Assembly: GCA_025355965.1 (NCBI GenBank)
Contig: JANXYR010000080.1
Span: forward strand, 29,808-93,807
Direction of reading: 5' to 3'
Length of the DNA: 64,000 nt
Source of the DNA: Geobacteraceae bacterium
GTDB taxonomy: Bacteria; Desulfobacterota; Desulfuromonadia; Geobacterales; Pseudopelobacteraceae
Shown: positions 18,364 through 31,426 of the stretch, in pieces
How positions within the stretch are numbered: the stretch's first letter is position 1
Layout: each line of letters starts with the position of its first letter
Program-made: the position numbers and the translations under genes
The notes under the pieces: generated by a model
Seen by the model: the letters and a program-made list of their open reading frames with translations, nothing else
Database searches by the model: none
Told to the model about the DNA's origin: nothing

Positions 18364-19740
18364 TCAGTTCCCCGCCCGCACTTTCTGAATCTCGCTCCAC
18401 ACTCGCTCACGAGCCGTTCCACCCGGGACGTTACGGGCATTAACACTGGCCTCAACGGTAATACATTTGAAGATATCGGTGTCGATCTTGGCTGAAAAGA
18501 GTTGCCACTCTGCCAGCGACAGATCAATGATATCCATATCATTTTCAACACAGTAAGCTACCGCCTTGCCAACCACCTCGTGAGCATCACGGAAGGCAAG
18601 CCCCTTGCGCACCAGATAATCGGCGACATCAGTGGCGGTTGAAAACCCGTGCCCTGCAGCCTTGCGCATATTCTCAGTATTAACCCGCATCTCACGTATC
18701 ATATCGGCAAAGATTTTAAGGCTCCCCTTAACCGTATCAATCGTGTCAAAAAGCGGTTCCTTATCTTCCTGCATATCCTTGTTGTAAGCCAGCGGCAGGG
18801 CCTTCATTGTCGTGAGAAGTGCCATCAGATTACCATATACGCGACCGGTTTTACCCCGCACCAGTTCCGGCACATCCGGATTCTTCTTCTGAGGCATGAT
18901 AGACGATCCGGTGCAGAAACCGTCTGATAACTCTATGAATTGAAATGCACTGGTAGACCAGATAATCAGCTCTTCCGAAAAGCGGGACAAATGCATCATA
19001 AGAATTGAGGCATCTGCAAGAAACTCAAGGGCAAAATCCCTATCAGAAACGGAGTCGAGTGAATTTCTGGTTATTGCTGGAAAATCGAGTTGTTCGGCAA
19101 CATATTCACGGTCGATCGGGAAGGTTGTACCTGCCAGTGCGCCGGCTCCCAGAGGAAGAATATTTACCCGTTTGAGACAATCCTCCAGACGCCACTTGTC
19201 GCGTTTGAACATCTCGACATACGCCATCAGGTGATGAGCAAACAGGATCGGCTGAGCGGTCTGCAGATGTGTAAAACCGGGCATAAGCGTATCAAGATTG
19301 GCTTCAGCCTGGGCCAGCAGGGCATCGATCAAGAGATCGAGATAGGTAGTTATCTCTACAATCTCATCCCGAAGGTAGAGCCGGATATCCAGTGCCACTT
19401 GGTCGTTGCGTGAACGCCCCGTGTGCAAACGTTTTCCAGCTTCACCGATGGCAGCGGATAGTCGCGCTTCGATGTTCATATGGATATCTTCCAGACTGAT
19501 GGAAAAATCAAACTCACCAGTTTCAATCTGCTCCAGGATTTTACGCAACCCTTGGACGATCTGCTCAACATCTTCGAGCGGAATGATCCCCTGTTTGCCA
19601 AGCATGCGGGCATGGGCAATGGAGCCGCGTATATCCTGATGATACAGGCGTTTGTCGAACTGGATAGATGCGGTAAACTCCTCAACGAACTTATCGGTGG
19701 GCTGAGTAAAGCGTCCGCCCCATAATTTGTCTTTGGACAT
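18364..19740 (-). CDS. argH: argininosuccinate lyase
   Basis: ArgH splits argininosuccinate into arginine and fumarate, the last step of arginine synthesis. The 458-residue product has the fumarase/aspartase superfamily signature [12 protein letters not shown] with the catalytic serine loop and [14 protein letters not shown] with the catalytic histidine region. It is on the same strand as argBDFG but separated from argG by a Nudix gene and a nitrilase-like gene; a gap of 162 bases lies before it in which I see no gene. Confidence 0.96.
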   Translation of the reverse strand: MSKDKLWGGRFTQPTDKFVEEFTASIQFDKRLYHQDIRGSIAHARMLGKQGIIPLEDVEQIVQGLRKILEQIETGEFDFSISLEDIHMNIEARLSAAIGEAGKRLHTGRSRNDQVALDIRLYLRDEIVEITTYLDLLIDALLAQAEANLDTLMPGFTHLQTAQPILFAHHLMAYVEMFKRDKWRLEDCLKRVNILPLGAGALAGTTFPIDREYVAEQLDFPAITRNSLDSVSDRDFALEFLADASILMMHLSRFSEELIIWSTSAFQFIELSDGFCTGSSIMPQKKNPDVPELVRGKTGRVYGNLMALLTTMKALPLAYNKDMQEDKEPLFDTIDTVKGSLKIFADMIREMRVNTENMRKAAGHGFSTATDVADYLVRKGLAFRDAHEVVGKAVAYCVENDMDIIDLSLAEWQLFSAKIDTDIFKCITVEASVNARNVPGGTARERVWSEIQKVRAGN

Positions 19741-19902
19741 GGTGTATTGTTTCCTTGTGACTGAGTTGAAGTGAGAGATTGTGTACTATACGCGAAAAAC
19801 AGATAAAATCAAAGTAGAGTCGGCAGAGATGCTCAGCATTTGAGCGTTTTGTCCCAGATTCAGCGCAACAAAACACGATGCGTGTGTTAAAAACATAACT
19901 TG

Positions 19903-21066
19903 CTACGCCCCATGCACCGTCTCCCCTATCCCCATAGATTCATCTACATCGATCTTGCGCCACACACAATCCTCGTCAACTGCCATGATGGCATGAACCT
20001 TGAGCGGCACACGCGAGGTGCGCGGGTCAATCTCGTGTTGCGGAGGGAGATTGAAGTAGAGCAGCCGCGTCCCCCTACCAAATCGGAGACGGCACACCGG
20101 TGCGCCATCGAAGTTATCCGTGGCAAATTCTGAAAAACTTACCTGAGCCAAACGATGATTATGGTTGATCACTACATACGAACTGCCAAAAGCGTCCTTC
20201 TCGGGGGAACCTTCAATCGTTGTTTCGTCAGACGCGTTACCGAAGACGGTCACCGTTTCGCGTACACCCGGCGTATCCTCCAGGTATTCTCCGTAGAAGC
20301 CGCTGATTACATCGCGATAGGCATGGTGTTCCGGCTTGGGATTGCACTGAATCACGAACAGGGCATCCAACCCCTGCCGTGTAGTAAAGAAGAGCTGGTT
20401 TGAGTGGTCAATAATCTGCCGTATGTTGGATGTGTAGAGGTCACGGTACAGGTAATCCAGGCAGATAATCGCCATGAAGTTGAAGCAGGACGGACGACTA
20501 CGGAACAGGTAGAAGTGCCTGCCACGATACAAATCATGAAACTTGTCTATGTACTCCTCACCGTGGAACGGATGGCTCTTGGCTTCAAGAAAGACCCGCA
20601 AGCGGCCATCTGCTTCCTTTATAGCGATGCAGCACCAGTTTACCGGCATATTCAGAACATCACCAGAATCAATATCATGATCAACCAGCGCAATCGCCTC
20701 GCCGTTATCCTCACGGAATCGCTCCAGCAAGGTGCGGTATTCAGACAGCCGGATATGCTCGACACCGAATACCGTTACCATATTCGGGCGGAAGCGTTGT
20801 CCGATTGTAGTCAGCATGTCATCGAAACGAGAGACGGGAAGACTCGATTCTGGAAACAGCAGGAAATGGAGCTTCTTCAGGTTACCTTCACCGGTTGCCA
20901 CCAGATCCAGCACCGAACTGACCAAGCACCATTTTTCTTCCGGATCTACAAGGCAAAAACCGATATCCGCACGCTTGAGGTGGTTGGGAATCTGGGCGAC
21001 CATACAGTGCAGGTTATGCCCTAGAGGAAATTCAAGGTTTACTTTTTTATCAATAATTTCAGGCAT
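19903..21066 (-). CDS. divergent nitrilase-fold protein, function unknown
   Basis: The 387-residue product is not one I can name, but it carries an ordered glutamate-lysine-cysteine set as in carbon-nitrogen hydrolases: LLFPESSLPVSRF (E73), VFLEAKSHPF (K163) and FMAIICLDYLYRDL (C202). ICLD fits the ICYD motif of the superfamily. If active it would cleave an amide or nitrile. It is longer than a usual nitrilase (about 270-300 aa), with an extra C-terminal beta-rich part of some 100 residues. It overlaps the Nudix gene by eight bases and sits between argG and argH. No signal peptide or membrane helix is visible. Confidence 0.6.
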   Translation of the reverse strand: MPEIIDKKVNLEFPLGHNLHCMVAQIPNHLKRADIGFCLVDPEEKWCLVSSVLDLVATGEGNLKKLHFLLFPESSLPVSRFDDMLTTIGQRFRPNMVTVFGVEHIRLSEYRTLLERFREDNGEAIALVDHDIDSGDVLNMPVNWCCIAIKEADGRLRVFLEAKSHPFHGEEYIDKFHDLYRGRHFYLFRSRPSCFNFMAIICLDYLYRDLYTSNIRQIIDHSNQLFFTTRQGLDALFVIQCNPKPEHHAYRDVISGFYGEYLEDTPGVRETVTVFGNASDETTIEGSPEKDAFGSSYVVINHNHRLAQVSFSEFATDNFDGAPVCRLRFGRGTRLLYFNLPPQHEIDPRTSRVPLKVHAIMAVDEDCVWRKIDVDESMGIGETVHGA

Positions 21067-21520
21067 TGATGTTATTCGTGAGTTCGCGTAAATGGCTGTG
21101 CGGGAAAACCTTCTCCAATATGAAGCGTGCGCCAGCAGGCATAGAATAACCGATCAACTCGTTACTTGAGACCCAGGCGGCTTCGGCAACCTCATGTTCA
21201 TTGTGAACGATATCGCAACTGAGCGGACGGCAACGGTAATAGAGAATCACGAAGTGGCAATTTTCATCTCCGGGGGTGAGATGTTCAAAGACATCGACCA
21301 AGCCTTCGACTTCAATCTCCAACCCCACCTCTTCATGTACTTCCCTCTTCAACGCCTCCAGGATCGGCTCGCCAAGGTCTATCTTACCCCCGGGCATAAC
21401 CCACAAATCCAGAAAGGGCGGGATACTCCGTCTTGTCAGGAGCACCCGCCCGTCATCGTCCACAATCACCGCCACAACAGAGGTGACGATGTGTTCTTTC
21501 TTGAAGCGTTTCTTCGTCAA
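21059..21520 (-). CDS. Nudix hydrolase
   Basis: Nudix enzymes hydrolyse nucleoside diphosphate derivatives such as oxidised dNTPs, NADH or nucleotide sugars. The 153-residue product has a perfect Nudix box at residues 45-67: GKIDLGE, seven residues, then REVHEEVGL. The substrate cannot be told from the sequence. It begins three bases after argG ends and overlaps the following nitrilase-like gene, so it is transcribed with the arginine genes. Confidence 0.88.
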   Translation of the reverse strand: MTKKRFKKEHIVTSVVAVIVDDDGRVLLTRRSIPPFLDLWVMPGGKIDLGEPILEALKREVHEEVGLEIEVEGLVDVFEHLTPGDENCHFVILYYRCRPLSCDIVHNEHEVAEAAWVSSNELIGYSMPAGARFILEKVFPHSHLRELTNNINA

Positions 21521-21523
21521 TCC

Positions 21524-22747
21524 CTACTTCTTTCGGTTGGCCTGCATCAGCGACCTGATACGCAGCCGTAGAGAGTTGATTTTGATAAAGCCCTCAGCAT
21601 CAGCCTGGTTGAAAACCTGATCCTTCTCGAAAGTAGCAAAATCAAGATTAAAAAGCGAGTCGGTCTCTGACTTGCGGCCAACTGTACGGCAGAGCCCTTT
21701 GTAAAGTTTGACACGAGCTACACCGTTCACGCATTTCTGCGAGTCGTCGATCAGCGTCTGAAGCATCTGACGCTCTGGTGAGAACCAGTAACCGGCATAA
21801 ATCTGCTTGGCATATTCCGGAATCAGGCTGTCGCGAATGCGCATGACTTCACGATCCATGGTGATCTGCTCAACGGCCGAATGCGCTTCGCGCAGGATCG
21901 TGCCACCGGGGGTCTCATAGACACCGCGCGACTTCATACCAACCGAGCGATTCTCCAGTAGATCGACACGGCCAACGCCATGCTGACCGCCAAGAAAATT
22001 AAGGTGCGCCAGCAGCTTCGCCGGAGTCATCTTTTCGCCATCAACGGCCACGGCGTTGCCGTTCTTGAACTCGATTTCCACGTACTGTGCCTTGTTGGGC
22101 GCTTTTTCAGGTGGCTTGGTCAGCACGTACATCTCTTCCGGTGCCTCAGCCCAGGTATCTTCCAGGATGCCACCTTCAAAAGAGATATGCAGCAGATTGC
22201 GATCTGACGACCAAGGGCGCTTCTTGATGGTCGGAATGGGAATATCATTCTTCTTAGCGTAATCGATCAACGCCTGACGGCTGTTCAGATCCCACATCCT
22301 CCAGGGGGCAATAACCTTGATGGACGGATCAAAATGGTAGTAGGCCAGTTCGAAACGGACCTGGTCGTTCCCCTTGCCGGTAGCGCCATGGGAAACGGCG
22401 TCACACTTTTCCTTCGCAGCGATTTCCATCTGGCGCTTGGCGATCAGCGGACGGGCGATGGATGTGCCAAGCAGGTAGTGCCCCTCGTAGATAGCGTTAG
22501 CGCGGAACATCGGGAACACGAAGTCACGCACAAACTCCTCTTTCAAGTCGTCGATGTACACCTTGTCGGCGCCGGTAGCCAGTGCCTTCTCGCGAACCGG
22601 GTCAAGCTCCTCACCCTGCCCAAGATCAGCTGAAAAAGCGACGACCTTGCACCCGTACTCGTTTTTCAGCCATTTGAGGATAATAGAGGTGTCCAGTCCA
22701 CCGGAATAGGCCAGAACGATCTTGCTGATTTCCTGTTTCTTTGCCAT
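21524..22747 (-). CDS. argG: argininosuccinate synthase
   Basis: ArgG joins citrulline and aspartate using ATP. The 407-residue product begins with the N-type PP-loop [19 protein letters not shown] and has the family blocks [16 protein letters not shown] and [16 protein letters not shown]. It lies 31 bases after argF in the same direction. Full length and intact. Confidence 0.97.
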   Translation of the reverse strand: MAKKQEISKIVLAYSGGLDTSIILKWLKNEYGCKVVAFSADLGQGEELDPVREKALATGADKVYIDDLKEEFVRDFVFPMFRANAIYEGHYLLGTSIARPLIAKRQMEIAAKEKCDAVSHGATGKGNDQVRFELAYYHFDPSIKVIAPWRMWDLNSRQALIDYAKKNDIPIPTIKKRPWSSDRNLLHISFEGGILEDTWAEAPEEMYVLTKPPEKAPNKAQYVEIEFKNGNAVAVDGEKMTPAKLLAHLNFLGGQHGVGRVDLLENRSVGMKSRGVYETPGGTILREAHSAVEQITMDREVMRIRDSLIPEYAKQIYAGYWFSPERQMLQTLIDDSQKCVNGVARVKLYKGLCRTVGRKSETDSLFNLDFATFEKDQVFNQADAEGFIKINSLRLRIRSLMQANRKK

Positions 22748-22778
22748 CTGCTTAGTCTCCTTTTGCTTGCAGCCGTTT

Positions 22779-23690
22779 TTATTTGATTAGCGTAACCATT
22801 ATTGCCTTTTGAATGTGCAGTCTGTTCTCTGCTTCATCCCAGACTACGGAGTTCTTCCCCTCAATTACCGAATCAGAAATCTCTTCGCCACGGTGAGCCG
22901 GTAGACAGTGAAGAACAATAGCATCCGGCTTTGCATAAGCAAGCAGAGTGTCATTGAGGCAGTATCCGACAAAAACCTTTTCGCGCTCTTTCTGCTCAGC
23001 CTCCTGCCCCATGCTGGCCCAGACATCGGTGTTAATTACATCCGCTCCGGCAACGGCAACCCTCGGATCGTTTGTGAGAGAAATTAGTCCCGGAGCCTTG
23101 GCCTTGGCCCACGCCATGATCCTCAAGTCCGGCTCATACCCGACAGGACAGGCCAAGCGCAACTCGAAACCGAAGATTGCAGCCGCTTCGATCCATGTGT
23201 TGGCCATGTTGTTCCCATCCCCTACCCACGCAAATTTCAGCCCTTCATACCCTTTCTTGTGCTCGATAACGGTCTGCAGATCCGCCATAATCTGGCAGGG
23301 GTGAAAAAGATCCGTCAGACCGTTTATAACCGGCACATCCGAATATTTCGCAAATTCGTCAACGATCTCCTGCCCGAAGGTCCGGATCATTATCCCGTCG
23401 CAATAGCGAGACATCACACGGGCACTATCCTTGATCGGCTCGCCGCGCCCCATCTGCGAATTAGCAGACGATATGAACAGGCCGTGCCCTCCGAGCTGAA
23501 AGACGCCCACCTCAAAGGAAACTCTGGTACGTGTGGATGCCTTTTCAAAAATCAGCGCCACAGTCTTTCCGCCCAGATGTCTATGCTGAATACCGCGCTT
23601 CAGTTTATCCTTAAGGTCTGCAGCCAGTGCCAGCAGAGCATCCAGCTCACTCTTGGTATAATCGTGCAACGCCAGAAAATGTCGTGTCAT
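22779..23690 (-). CDS. argF: ornithine carbamoyltransferase
   Basis: ArgF makes citrulline from ornithine and carbamoyl phosphate. The 303-residue product has the carbamoyl phosphate motif [13 protein letters not shown] (the STRTR loop) and the family motif [13 protein letters not shown] with the ornithine-side cysteine. Its position between argD and argG fits the biosynthetic rather than the catabolic role. Confidence 0.96.
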   Translation of the reverse strand: MTRHFLALHDYTKSELDALLALAADLKDKLKRGIQHRHLGGKTVALIFEKASTRTRVSFEVGVFQLGGHGLFISSANSQMGRGEPIKDSARVMSRYCDGIMIRTFGQEIVDEFAKYSDVPVINGLTDLFHPCQIMADLQTVIEHKKGYEGLKFAWVGDGNNMANTWIEAAAIFGFELRLACPVGYEPDLRIMAWAKAKAPGLISLTNDPRVAVAGADVINTDVWASMGQEAEQKEREKVFVGYCLNDTLLAYAKPDAIVLHCLPAHRGEEISDSVIEGKNSVVWDEAENRLHIQKAIMVTLIK

Positions 23691-23777
23691 CTATCTCTCC
23701 TGTACTTGCCAAAAAACTGGATAAGTGCGTTAACGAAGTTTATTCTGCAAGCAACCGCAGAATAAACTTCTAACTTA

Positions 23778-25846
<2,069 letters not shown>

Positions 25847-25858
25847 CTATCCAATTCT

Positions 25859-25896
25859 GTGAACGGTGAAATGTAAAATATATCTTCACTATTCAC
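25859..25896. promoter_or_regulatory. inverted repeat upstream of argB
   Basis: GTGAACGGTGAA and TTCACTATTCAC face each other across 14 AT-rich bases (10 of 12 positions pair). Each arm holds two GTGAA-like half-sites, so it looks like a multi-dimer binding site. It ends 15 bases before the argB ATG and may be an arginine-type operator or another regulator's site. Confidence 0.4.
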
Positions 25897-25946
25897 GTTT
25901 TTGAAAGCCGGGTAGTTTAAAGTAATTTGGTGGAAATCTCAAAAGG

Positions 25947-27071
25947 TTACTGCAACGGCAGACTTATCGTTACTGTCGTACCAAAATCATGTTTACTGGC
26001 GATACTTATGCTACCTCCATGCTGCCGGATAAAATCTCGCGCATAGAACAGACCTAGTCCGAAACCACGAATCTGGCCGGTATGGTTCGGATCAACTTGA
26101 TAAAACTTTTCGAACACCTTTGGCAGCTCTGACTCCGGTATCCCGATTCCAGAGTCCGAAACAACAATGGATACTAAGTTATCTTGACGTTCCAGTTTGA
26201 GAGAGACGTTTCCTTTGCCGTATGAAAATTTTAAGGCATTATCGATCACCTGATAGAGTGCAAAGCTGATTTTTGAAGCGTCAAGCATCACCACTGCTGG
26301 CAGAGCTTCCGGGACAGCTTCAAGCTCAACATCGAAAGTACCATGCTCCTTTCGGCACTTGACCAGCACATCGGCAACAATTTCATTCAAGTTACAGGAG
26401 CTCATATTGACTCCAGTACCGCTCACCATCACCTGGCTGAATTCCAGCAGCTTTGCAACCAGTTGGGCAAGATAGCACGCCTCTTCGCTGGCCATGTCAA
26501 CGCACTGTTGAAACAACTGATCCTCTTGCTTAAACACCCCCTTTCGCAGATTCTGCAGAAACAGGGAAATACCGGTTATTGGCGTGCGTAATTTATGTGA
26601 CACAAGCGAGAGGAACATATTTTTCATCTCGTCGGAGCGTTTGATGTCTGCCAACTCCTGCTTAAGCGCTTTTCTTACAAGAGCTTTTTCAATAGAAGTT
26701 CTCAACTGAAGAATATTGAGGGGCTTGTTGATAAAATCATCCGCGTTTTCTTTAAGCGCACTCAGTATTATATCTTTGTTCACAAACCCGGTCATGATGA
26801 TTACCGTTGCATTCGGGTCGAGCGTTTTGATATTTCTGAGCAGATCAATACCGGACCCTCCCGGCATCATTATATCAGTAAGAATCAGATCGGGGTGTTC
26901 CCTTTCGAACAGATGGAGTGCGTCATCACAGGTGGCAGCCTGGACTATCCGATAATTACGGAGAGCCTGAGCACACAATTCACGGATAACCTTGTCGTCG
27001 TCAACGATTAAAATAGTAGCCTGTAATGATTGTGACAAGTTCCCATTAATGTTCGTGGGTGATGTTGGCAT
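25947..27071 (-). CDS. receiver-histidine kinase hybrid
   Basis: The 374-residue cytoplasmic protein has an N-terminal receiver domain (ILIVDDDKVIRE, phosphoacceptor D66 in LILTDIMMPG, conserved K in FINKP), then a HisKA helix with H159 in SLVSHKLRTPITG, and a HATPase domain (DNALKFSYG, DSGIGIPESE, GFGLGLFYARDFIRQHGG). No membrane helix or input domain is visible, so its signal probably enters through the receiver. It lies between alaS and argB with clear gaps. The output partner is not in the window. Confidence 0.9.
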   Translation of the reverse strand: MPTSPTNINGNLSQSLQATILIVDDDKVIRELCAQALRNYRIVQAATCDDALHLFEREHPDLILTDIMMPGGSGIDLLRNIKTLDPNATVIIMTGFVNKDIILSALKENADDFINKPLNILQLRTSIEKALVRKALKQELADIKRSDEMKNMFLSLVSHKLRTPITGISLFLQNLRKGVFKQEDQLFQQCVDMASEEACYLAQLVAKLLEFSQVMVSGTGVNMSSCNLNEIVADVLVKCRKEHGTFDVELEAVPEALPAVVMLDASKISFALYQVIDNALKFSYGKGNVSLKLERQDNLVSIVVSDSGIGIPESELPKVFEKFYQVDPNHTGQIRGFGLGLFYARDFIRQHGGSISIASKHDFGTTVTISLPLQ

Positions 27072-27099
27072 ACTGAGCCCCGTGGTCTCTATGTCTCGA

Positions 27100-29736
27100 T
27101 TAACGTGCTAAAAGAATTCCTGCAACTGCAGCCAGCGCCTCGTCCAGCTTTTCCGGCTGACTTCCGCCCGCCTGGGCCAGTTCAGGCTTACCGCCACCAC
27201 TACCGCCGACCAACGGCGCGATCTGTTTAATAATATCTCCAGCCTTGATTGAACCGCTCAAATCTTTGGTAACAGTTACCAGCAAATTCGCTTTGCCACT
27301 GATGGCTGCGCCTAGTGCAATCACGCCTTCGCCAATGCGATCCTTCAAAGTATCTGAAAGGTCACGCAGAGCCTTTATATCCTCCACCTGCACCTGCACG
27401 GCCAGCAATCTGACACCCGCAACTTCGACCGTCTGCGACAGCAGATCTCCGGAAGCGGCAACATTCAGCTTGGACTGCAGCGTCTCGATTTCTCTTTGCA
27501 ACTCTCTCTGACGTGCCAGCAGTTTTTCAAGCCGGTCGCGTGAATTGCCGGCTTCCGCCTTGAGCAATGCCGCTATTTCCCTCTGTTCGTCCTCCATATG
27601 CCGGACAAAGTCTAGTGCCACGAGACCAGTCAACGCCTCAATACGCCGTACCCCGGCAGCAATCCCCGCTTCGGAAACAATCTTGAACAGACCAATATCA
27701 CCGGCTGCCCGCACGTGGGTTCCGCCGCACAGCTCCATGCTGACATCCCCTATCCTCACAACACGAACCGAATCACCGTACTTCTCGTCGAAGAGTGCCG
27801 TAGCACCAGCTTCTATAGCTTCAGCAACATTCATTTCACGGGTTACTACCTGATCATTAGCCATGATGAACTTGTTCACAATCGTTTCAATCTGACGCAA
27901 CTCTTCGTCTGTCACAGATGAAAAATGTGTAAAATCAAAACGGAGACGATCAAGCGACACCATTGAACCAGCCTGTTTGACATGATCACCAAGCACCTGA
28001 CGCAGAGCGCTCTGTAGCAGGTGTGTAGACGTGTGATTGCGGCAAGTGGCATCGCGCTCACCTCGTGACACCTTCAAATCTGCCGCTTCGCCGATTTTTA
28101 TGACCCCTTCTTTGACAACCGAGTGGTGTACAATCATATCGATAAAAGGGCGACTCGCAGTAATTACATCCAGATGAGCATTACCGGTAGAAAGCGTCCC
28201 GCAATCACCTTTCTGCCCACCGGAATCACCATAGAAAGGGGTCTTTTCCGTAATCACCACAACAGATTCACCGACGGCTGCAGATTGGACTGGAACTCCG
28301 TCCCTGATAATCGCCAAAACCGGAGCATAAGTTGACATTTCGTCATAGCCGACAAACTGGCCGCGCACTCCGCTGTTATGAAGTTCTTTATATACCGGGG
28401 CAATTCCCTCTCCACCGGAGCCTTTCCAATGTTCACGAGCCTGCGCCCGCTGCCGTCCCATGCAAAGATCAAAGCCGGCTTCGTCAATTGTAAATCCTTC
28501 ACCCTCAACAATATCAGCGGTCAGATCAGTAGGAAAACCGTAGGTATCATAAAGCTTGAACAGAACGTCGCCCGGGATAACTTTTTTCCCGGCACTTCGC
28601 AAAGCAGCAACCTCATCATTGAGAATAGCCAGGCCCCGGTCCAGGGTTTCAATAAACCGCTGTTCCTCACCCAGAACAACCTTCTTGATGTACTCTTCGC
28701 GTTCCTGCAGTTCCGGATACGCATCTCCCATAACCTCACGCACCGCATCAACCATATTGTAAAGCATCGGCTCCGCACAGCCCAGCATCTTTGCATGGCG
28801 TGCAGCCCGGCGCATAATCCGCCGCAATACATAGCCGCGCCCTTCATTGGAGGGGAGCGCACCATCACAGATGAGAAACGTCACCGCCCGGGCATGGTCC
28901 GCAATAACCCGCATCGAGACACTGTCCTTTTCATCGACACCGTAGCGCTTGCCCACCAGTCGTTCAATATGGCGGATAATACCCTGCAGAATATCGATGT
29001 CGTAATTAGAGCTAACACCCTGCATAACCGCCGTAACACGTTCCAGACCCATTCCGGTATCAACCGACGGCTTCGGCAGCGGCGTCAGAGTGCCGTCACT
29101 TGACCGGTTGAACTGCATGAAGACGTTGTTCCAGATCTCCATGTAACGGTCACAATCACAGCCGACATTGCAATCAGGGCGATCACACCCGACTTCCGCC
29201 CCCTGATCATAAAATATTTCACTACAGGGACCGCAAGGACCGGTGTCACCCATTGACCAGAAATTGTCCTTCTCGCCAAAACGGAAGATACGATCACGCG
29301 GAATCCCTTCCTGGATGTGCCAGATATCGGCCGCCTCATCATCATCAGTGTAAACCGTAACATAAAGACGACTTTTGTCCAGCTTCAACTCTTCAGTCAG
29401 AAACTCCCAGGCATAGGCAATCGCCTCTTTTTTAAAATAATCACCGAATGAAAAATTTCCCAACATTTCAAAGAACGTATGGTGACGAGCCGTCCTGCCA
29501 ACATTTTCCAGATCGTTATGTTTCCCACCCGCCCGAACACATTTTTGAGAACTTGCTGCCCGGCAATAGCCACGGTCCTCCAGCCCCAGAAAGCAATCCT
29601 TAAACTGATTCATACCGGCATTGGCAAACATCAAGGTCGGATCGTTCTTGGGGAGGATCCCCGAACTGGGAACTACCGTATGACCCCGGTCGGCAAAATA
29701 TTGAAGAAAGCGTGCTCGAATTTCTGTACCTGTCAT
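27100..29736 (-). CDS. alaS: alanyl-tRNA synthetase
   Basis: AlaS charges tRNA-Ala and edits mischarged serine and glycine. The 878-residue product has the class II catalytic domain ([28 protein letters not shown]), the editing domain with [16 protein letters not shown] and the CGGTHV zinc motif, and a C-terminal C-Ala domain ending in [17 protein letters not shown]. The track's start ten codons upstream lacks a site; the ATG of MTGTEIRAR has GAGG five bases before it. Confidence 0.97.
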   Translation of the reverse strand: MTGTEIRARFLQYFADRGHTVVPSSGILPKNDPTLMFANAGMNQFKDCFLGLEDRGYCRAASSQKCVRAGGKHNDLENVGRTARHHTFFEMLGNFSFGDYFKKEAIAYAWEFLTEELKLDKSRLYVTVYTDDDEAADIWHIQEGIPRDRIFRFGEKDNFWSMGDTGPCGPCSEIFYDQGAEVGCDRPDCNVGCDCDRYMEIWNNVFMQFNRSSDGTLTPLPKPSVDTGMGLERVTAVMQGVSSNYDIDILQGIIRHIERLVGKRYGVDEKDSVSMRVIADHARAVTFLICDGALPSNEGRGYVLRRIMRRAARHAKMLGCAEPMLYNMVDAVREVMGDAYPELQEREEYIKKVVLGEEQRFIETLDRGLAILNDEVAALRSAGKKVIPGDVLFKLYDTYGFPTDLTADIVEGEGFTIDEAGFDLCMGRQRAQAREHWKGSGGEGIAPVYKELHNSGVRGQFVGYDEMSTYAPVLAIIRDGVPVQSAAVGESVVVITEKTPFYGDSGGQKGDCGTLSTGNAHLDVITASRPFIDMIVHHSVVKEGVIKIGEAADLKVSRGERDATCRNHTSTHLLQSALRQVLGDHVKQAGSMVSLDRLRFDFTHFSSVTDEELRQIETIVNKFIMANDQVVTREMNVAEAIEAGATALFDEKYGDSVRVVRIGDVSMELCGGTHVRAAGDIGLFKIVSEAGIAAGVRRIEALTGLVALDFVRHMEDEQREIAALLKAEAGNSRDRLEKLLARQRELQREIETLQSKLNVAASGDLLSQTVEVAGVRLLAVQVQVEDIKALRDLSDTLKDRIGEGVIALGAAISGKANLLVTVTKDLSGSIKAGDIIKQIAPLVGGSGGGKPELAQAGGSQPEKLDEALAAVAGILLAR

Positions 29737-29790
29737 AATGTCCTCGTTAAAATAAAAATAAACCACAAAGAATTCGCCAAAAAACCGGGA

Positions 29791-30300
29791 TCATTCCACT
29801 GTTCTCAAAGCCCGTATTATCGTGGGAAACCCGAATCCTCGCCGCTGCAGAAAACCGATCACACGTCGTTTGTCACTATCACTCGCCGCTGAATAGGAAA
29901 ATCCGGGGTAGCGGCGTTCTGCCGCCGACCTGACCTCGGATACTTCATCTCTCTCCGCTAAGAGAGGCGCAAGGACTTCACTCACTATCTCTGCAGGAAA
30001 CCCCCTGCGGTACATCTCCATACGAAGTCTAGCCCCGTAAAAACGGCCGGAGGAAAGCGCAGATTCTGCAAACCGTTCGGCATACCGTTTATCATTAAGC
30101 CACCCCTCACGCTGCAGGCGGTTTATCACAGCCTCAACATCCTGCCCGGAGATTTCCCGCGCCGACAGTTTTTGACTTATTCTAGTGGTTGAATAATCCC
30201 GACCGGTCAATAGCCGCAAAGCGTACTGGTAAATCTGGTCGGACGTTAACGGCTCAGTATTTTTCAATATCAAGTTTTTCCGGCTCCGCAGCAACGTCAT
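29791..30300 (-). CDS. recX: regulatory protein RecX
   Basis: RecX limits RecA filaments. The protein from 30300 is 169 residues and has the family's three-helix repeats: ALRLLTGRDYSTTRISQKLSAREI, VINRLQREGWLNDKRYAERFAESAL, GRFYGARLRMEMYRRGFPAEIV. The track's longer start reads through the pilT end in another frame. The true start may be the ATG at 30300 or a TTG further in, because no strong ribosome binding site is visible; the gene overlaps the pilT 3' end. It is near recA, as usual. Confidence 0.85.
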   Translation of the reverse strand: MTLLRSRKNLILKNTEPLTSDQIYQYALRLLTGRDYSTTRISQKLSAREISGQDVEAVINRLQREGWLNDKRYAERFAESALSSGRFYGARLRMEMYRRGFPAEIVSEVLAPLLAERDEVSEVRSAAERRYPGFSYSAASDSDKRRVIGFLQRRGFGFPTIIRALRTVE

Positions 30301-31411
30301 CCGGCTTATTCTCAAAGCCTTCCCAGGAAGCGTCAGAGGTTGATGAGATGCCGGAGACCTTGAGGGCAAAGTCGTCAGGATTTGAGCTCTGGCGAATCGC
30401 TTCTTCATAGGTAATCAGCTTGCTTGAATAAAGCCTCATAAGCGACTGATCAAAGGTCTGCATGCCATAAGAAACAAAACCCTGCGAAATAGCGTCATTC
30501 AACTGCTTGGTCTTGTCTTTATCATCAATACATTCCCTGACACGGGCGGAGGCCAGCATGATTTCCACCGCCGGAACCCGCCCCTTGCCGTCAGCCTTAG
30601 GCACCAGCCTCTGAGATATGACCCCCTTGATGATACTTGCCAGCTGAATACGGACCTGGCGCTGGTGATAGGGCGGAAAAACGCCAATGATGCGATTGAT
30701 GGTTTCCGCAGCGTCCATTGTATGCAGGGTGGACATGACCAGGTGACCGGTCTCTGCAGCGGTCATTGCTGTTTCGATTGTTTCGTAATCACGCATCTCG
30801 CCAACCAGAATGACATCAGGGTCCTGCCGCAGCGCCCCTTTCAAGGCGGCTGAAAAGGTAGGAGTGTCGGTGCCGACTTCGCGCTGACTGATAATGCTCT
30901 TGTTGTCTCGATGCAGGAATTCAACCGGATCTTCGATAGTAATGATATTACAGGTACGCTGACTGTTGATGTAGTCAACCATGGCCGCAAGCGTACTGGA
31001 TTTACCGGAACCGGTTGTCCCGGTCACCAGAATCAGTCCCCGCTCTTCCTGGCAGATTTTCTTCATAATCGGCGGCAGATTCAGTCCTTCCAGCGTTGGA
31101 ATAATAAATGCTATCGAACGGAAGACCATTGCCACCGTACCACGTTGACGGTAGACACTGACCCTAAATCGGCCAAGGCCCGGTACGGCATACGCCAGAT
31201 CTATTTCAGAATTTTCCTCGAATATACGCCGTTGACGATCATTCATCATCGACTGCGCAGTGTCGGAAACAAAATCAGGCGACAAGCGCGCTGCATTCGG
31301 GATCGGGTGCAGCCGGCCGTCAATCCTTACAATAGGAGGAAGCCCGGTCTTGATGTGAATATCAGAACCTTTGGCCTTAAACGCAATGGTGAGTATCTCG
31401 TTCAAATCCAC
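30254..31411 (-). CDS. pilT: PilT-family pilus retraction ATPase
   Basis: PilT powers retraction of type IV pili at the inner membrane base. The 385-residue product has Walker A GTTGSGKS, Walker B GEMRDYETIETAMTAAETGHLVMSTLHT with the Asp and His boxes, and the C-terminal motif AIRQSSNPDDFALKVSG. The start is a GTG with GGAGG six bases upstream. The tail after the family's usual end is about 35 residues and acidic. Geobacter genomes carry several pilT copies, so this may be one of a set. Confidence 0.93.
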   Translation of the reverse strand: MDLNEILTIAFKAKGSDIHIKTGLPPIVRIDGRLHPIPNAARLSPDFVSDTAQSMMNDRQRRIFEENSEIDLAYAVPGLGRFRVSVYRQRGTVAMVFRSIAFIIPTLEGLNLPPIMKKICQEERGLILVTGTTGSGKSSTLAAMVDYINSQRTCNIITIEDPVEFLHRDNKSIISQREVGTDTPTFSAALKGALRQDPDVILVGEMRDYETIETAMTAAETGHLVMSTLHTMDAAETINRIIGVFPPYHQRQVRIQLASIIKGVISQRLVPKADGKGRVPAVEIMLASARVRECIDDKDKTKQLNDAISQGFVSYGMQTFDQSLMRLYSSKLITYEEAIRQSSNPDDFALKVSGISSTSDASWEGFENKPDDVAAEPEKLDIEKY

Positions 31412-31426
31412 AGCATACCTCCGTTA

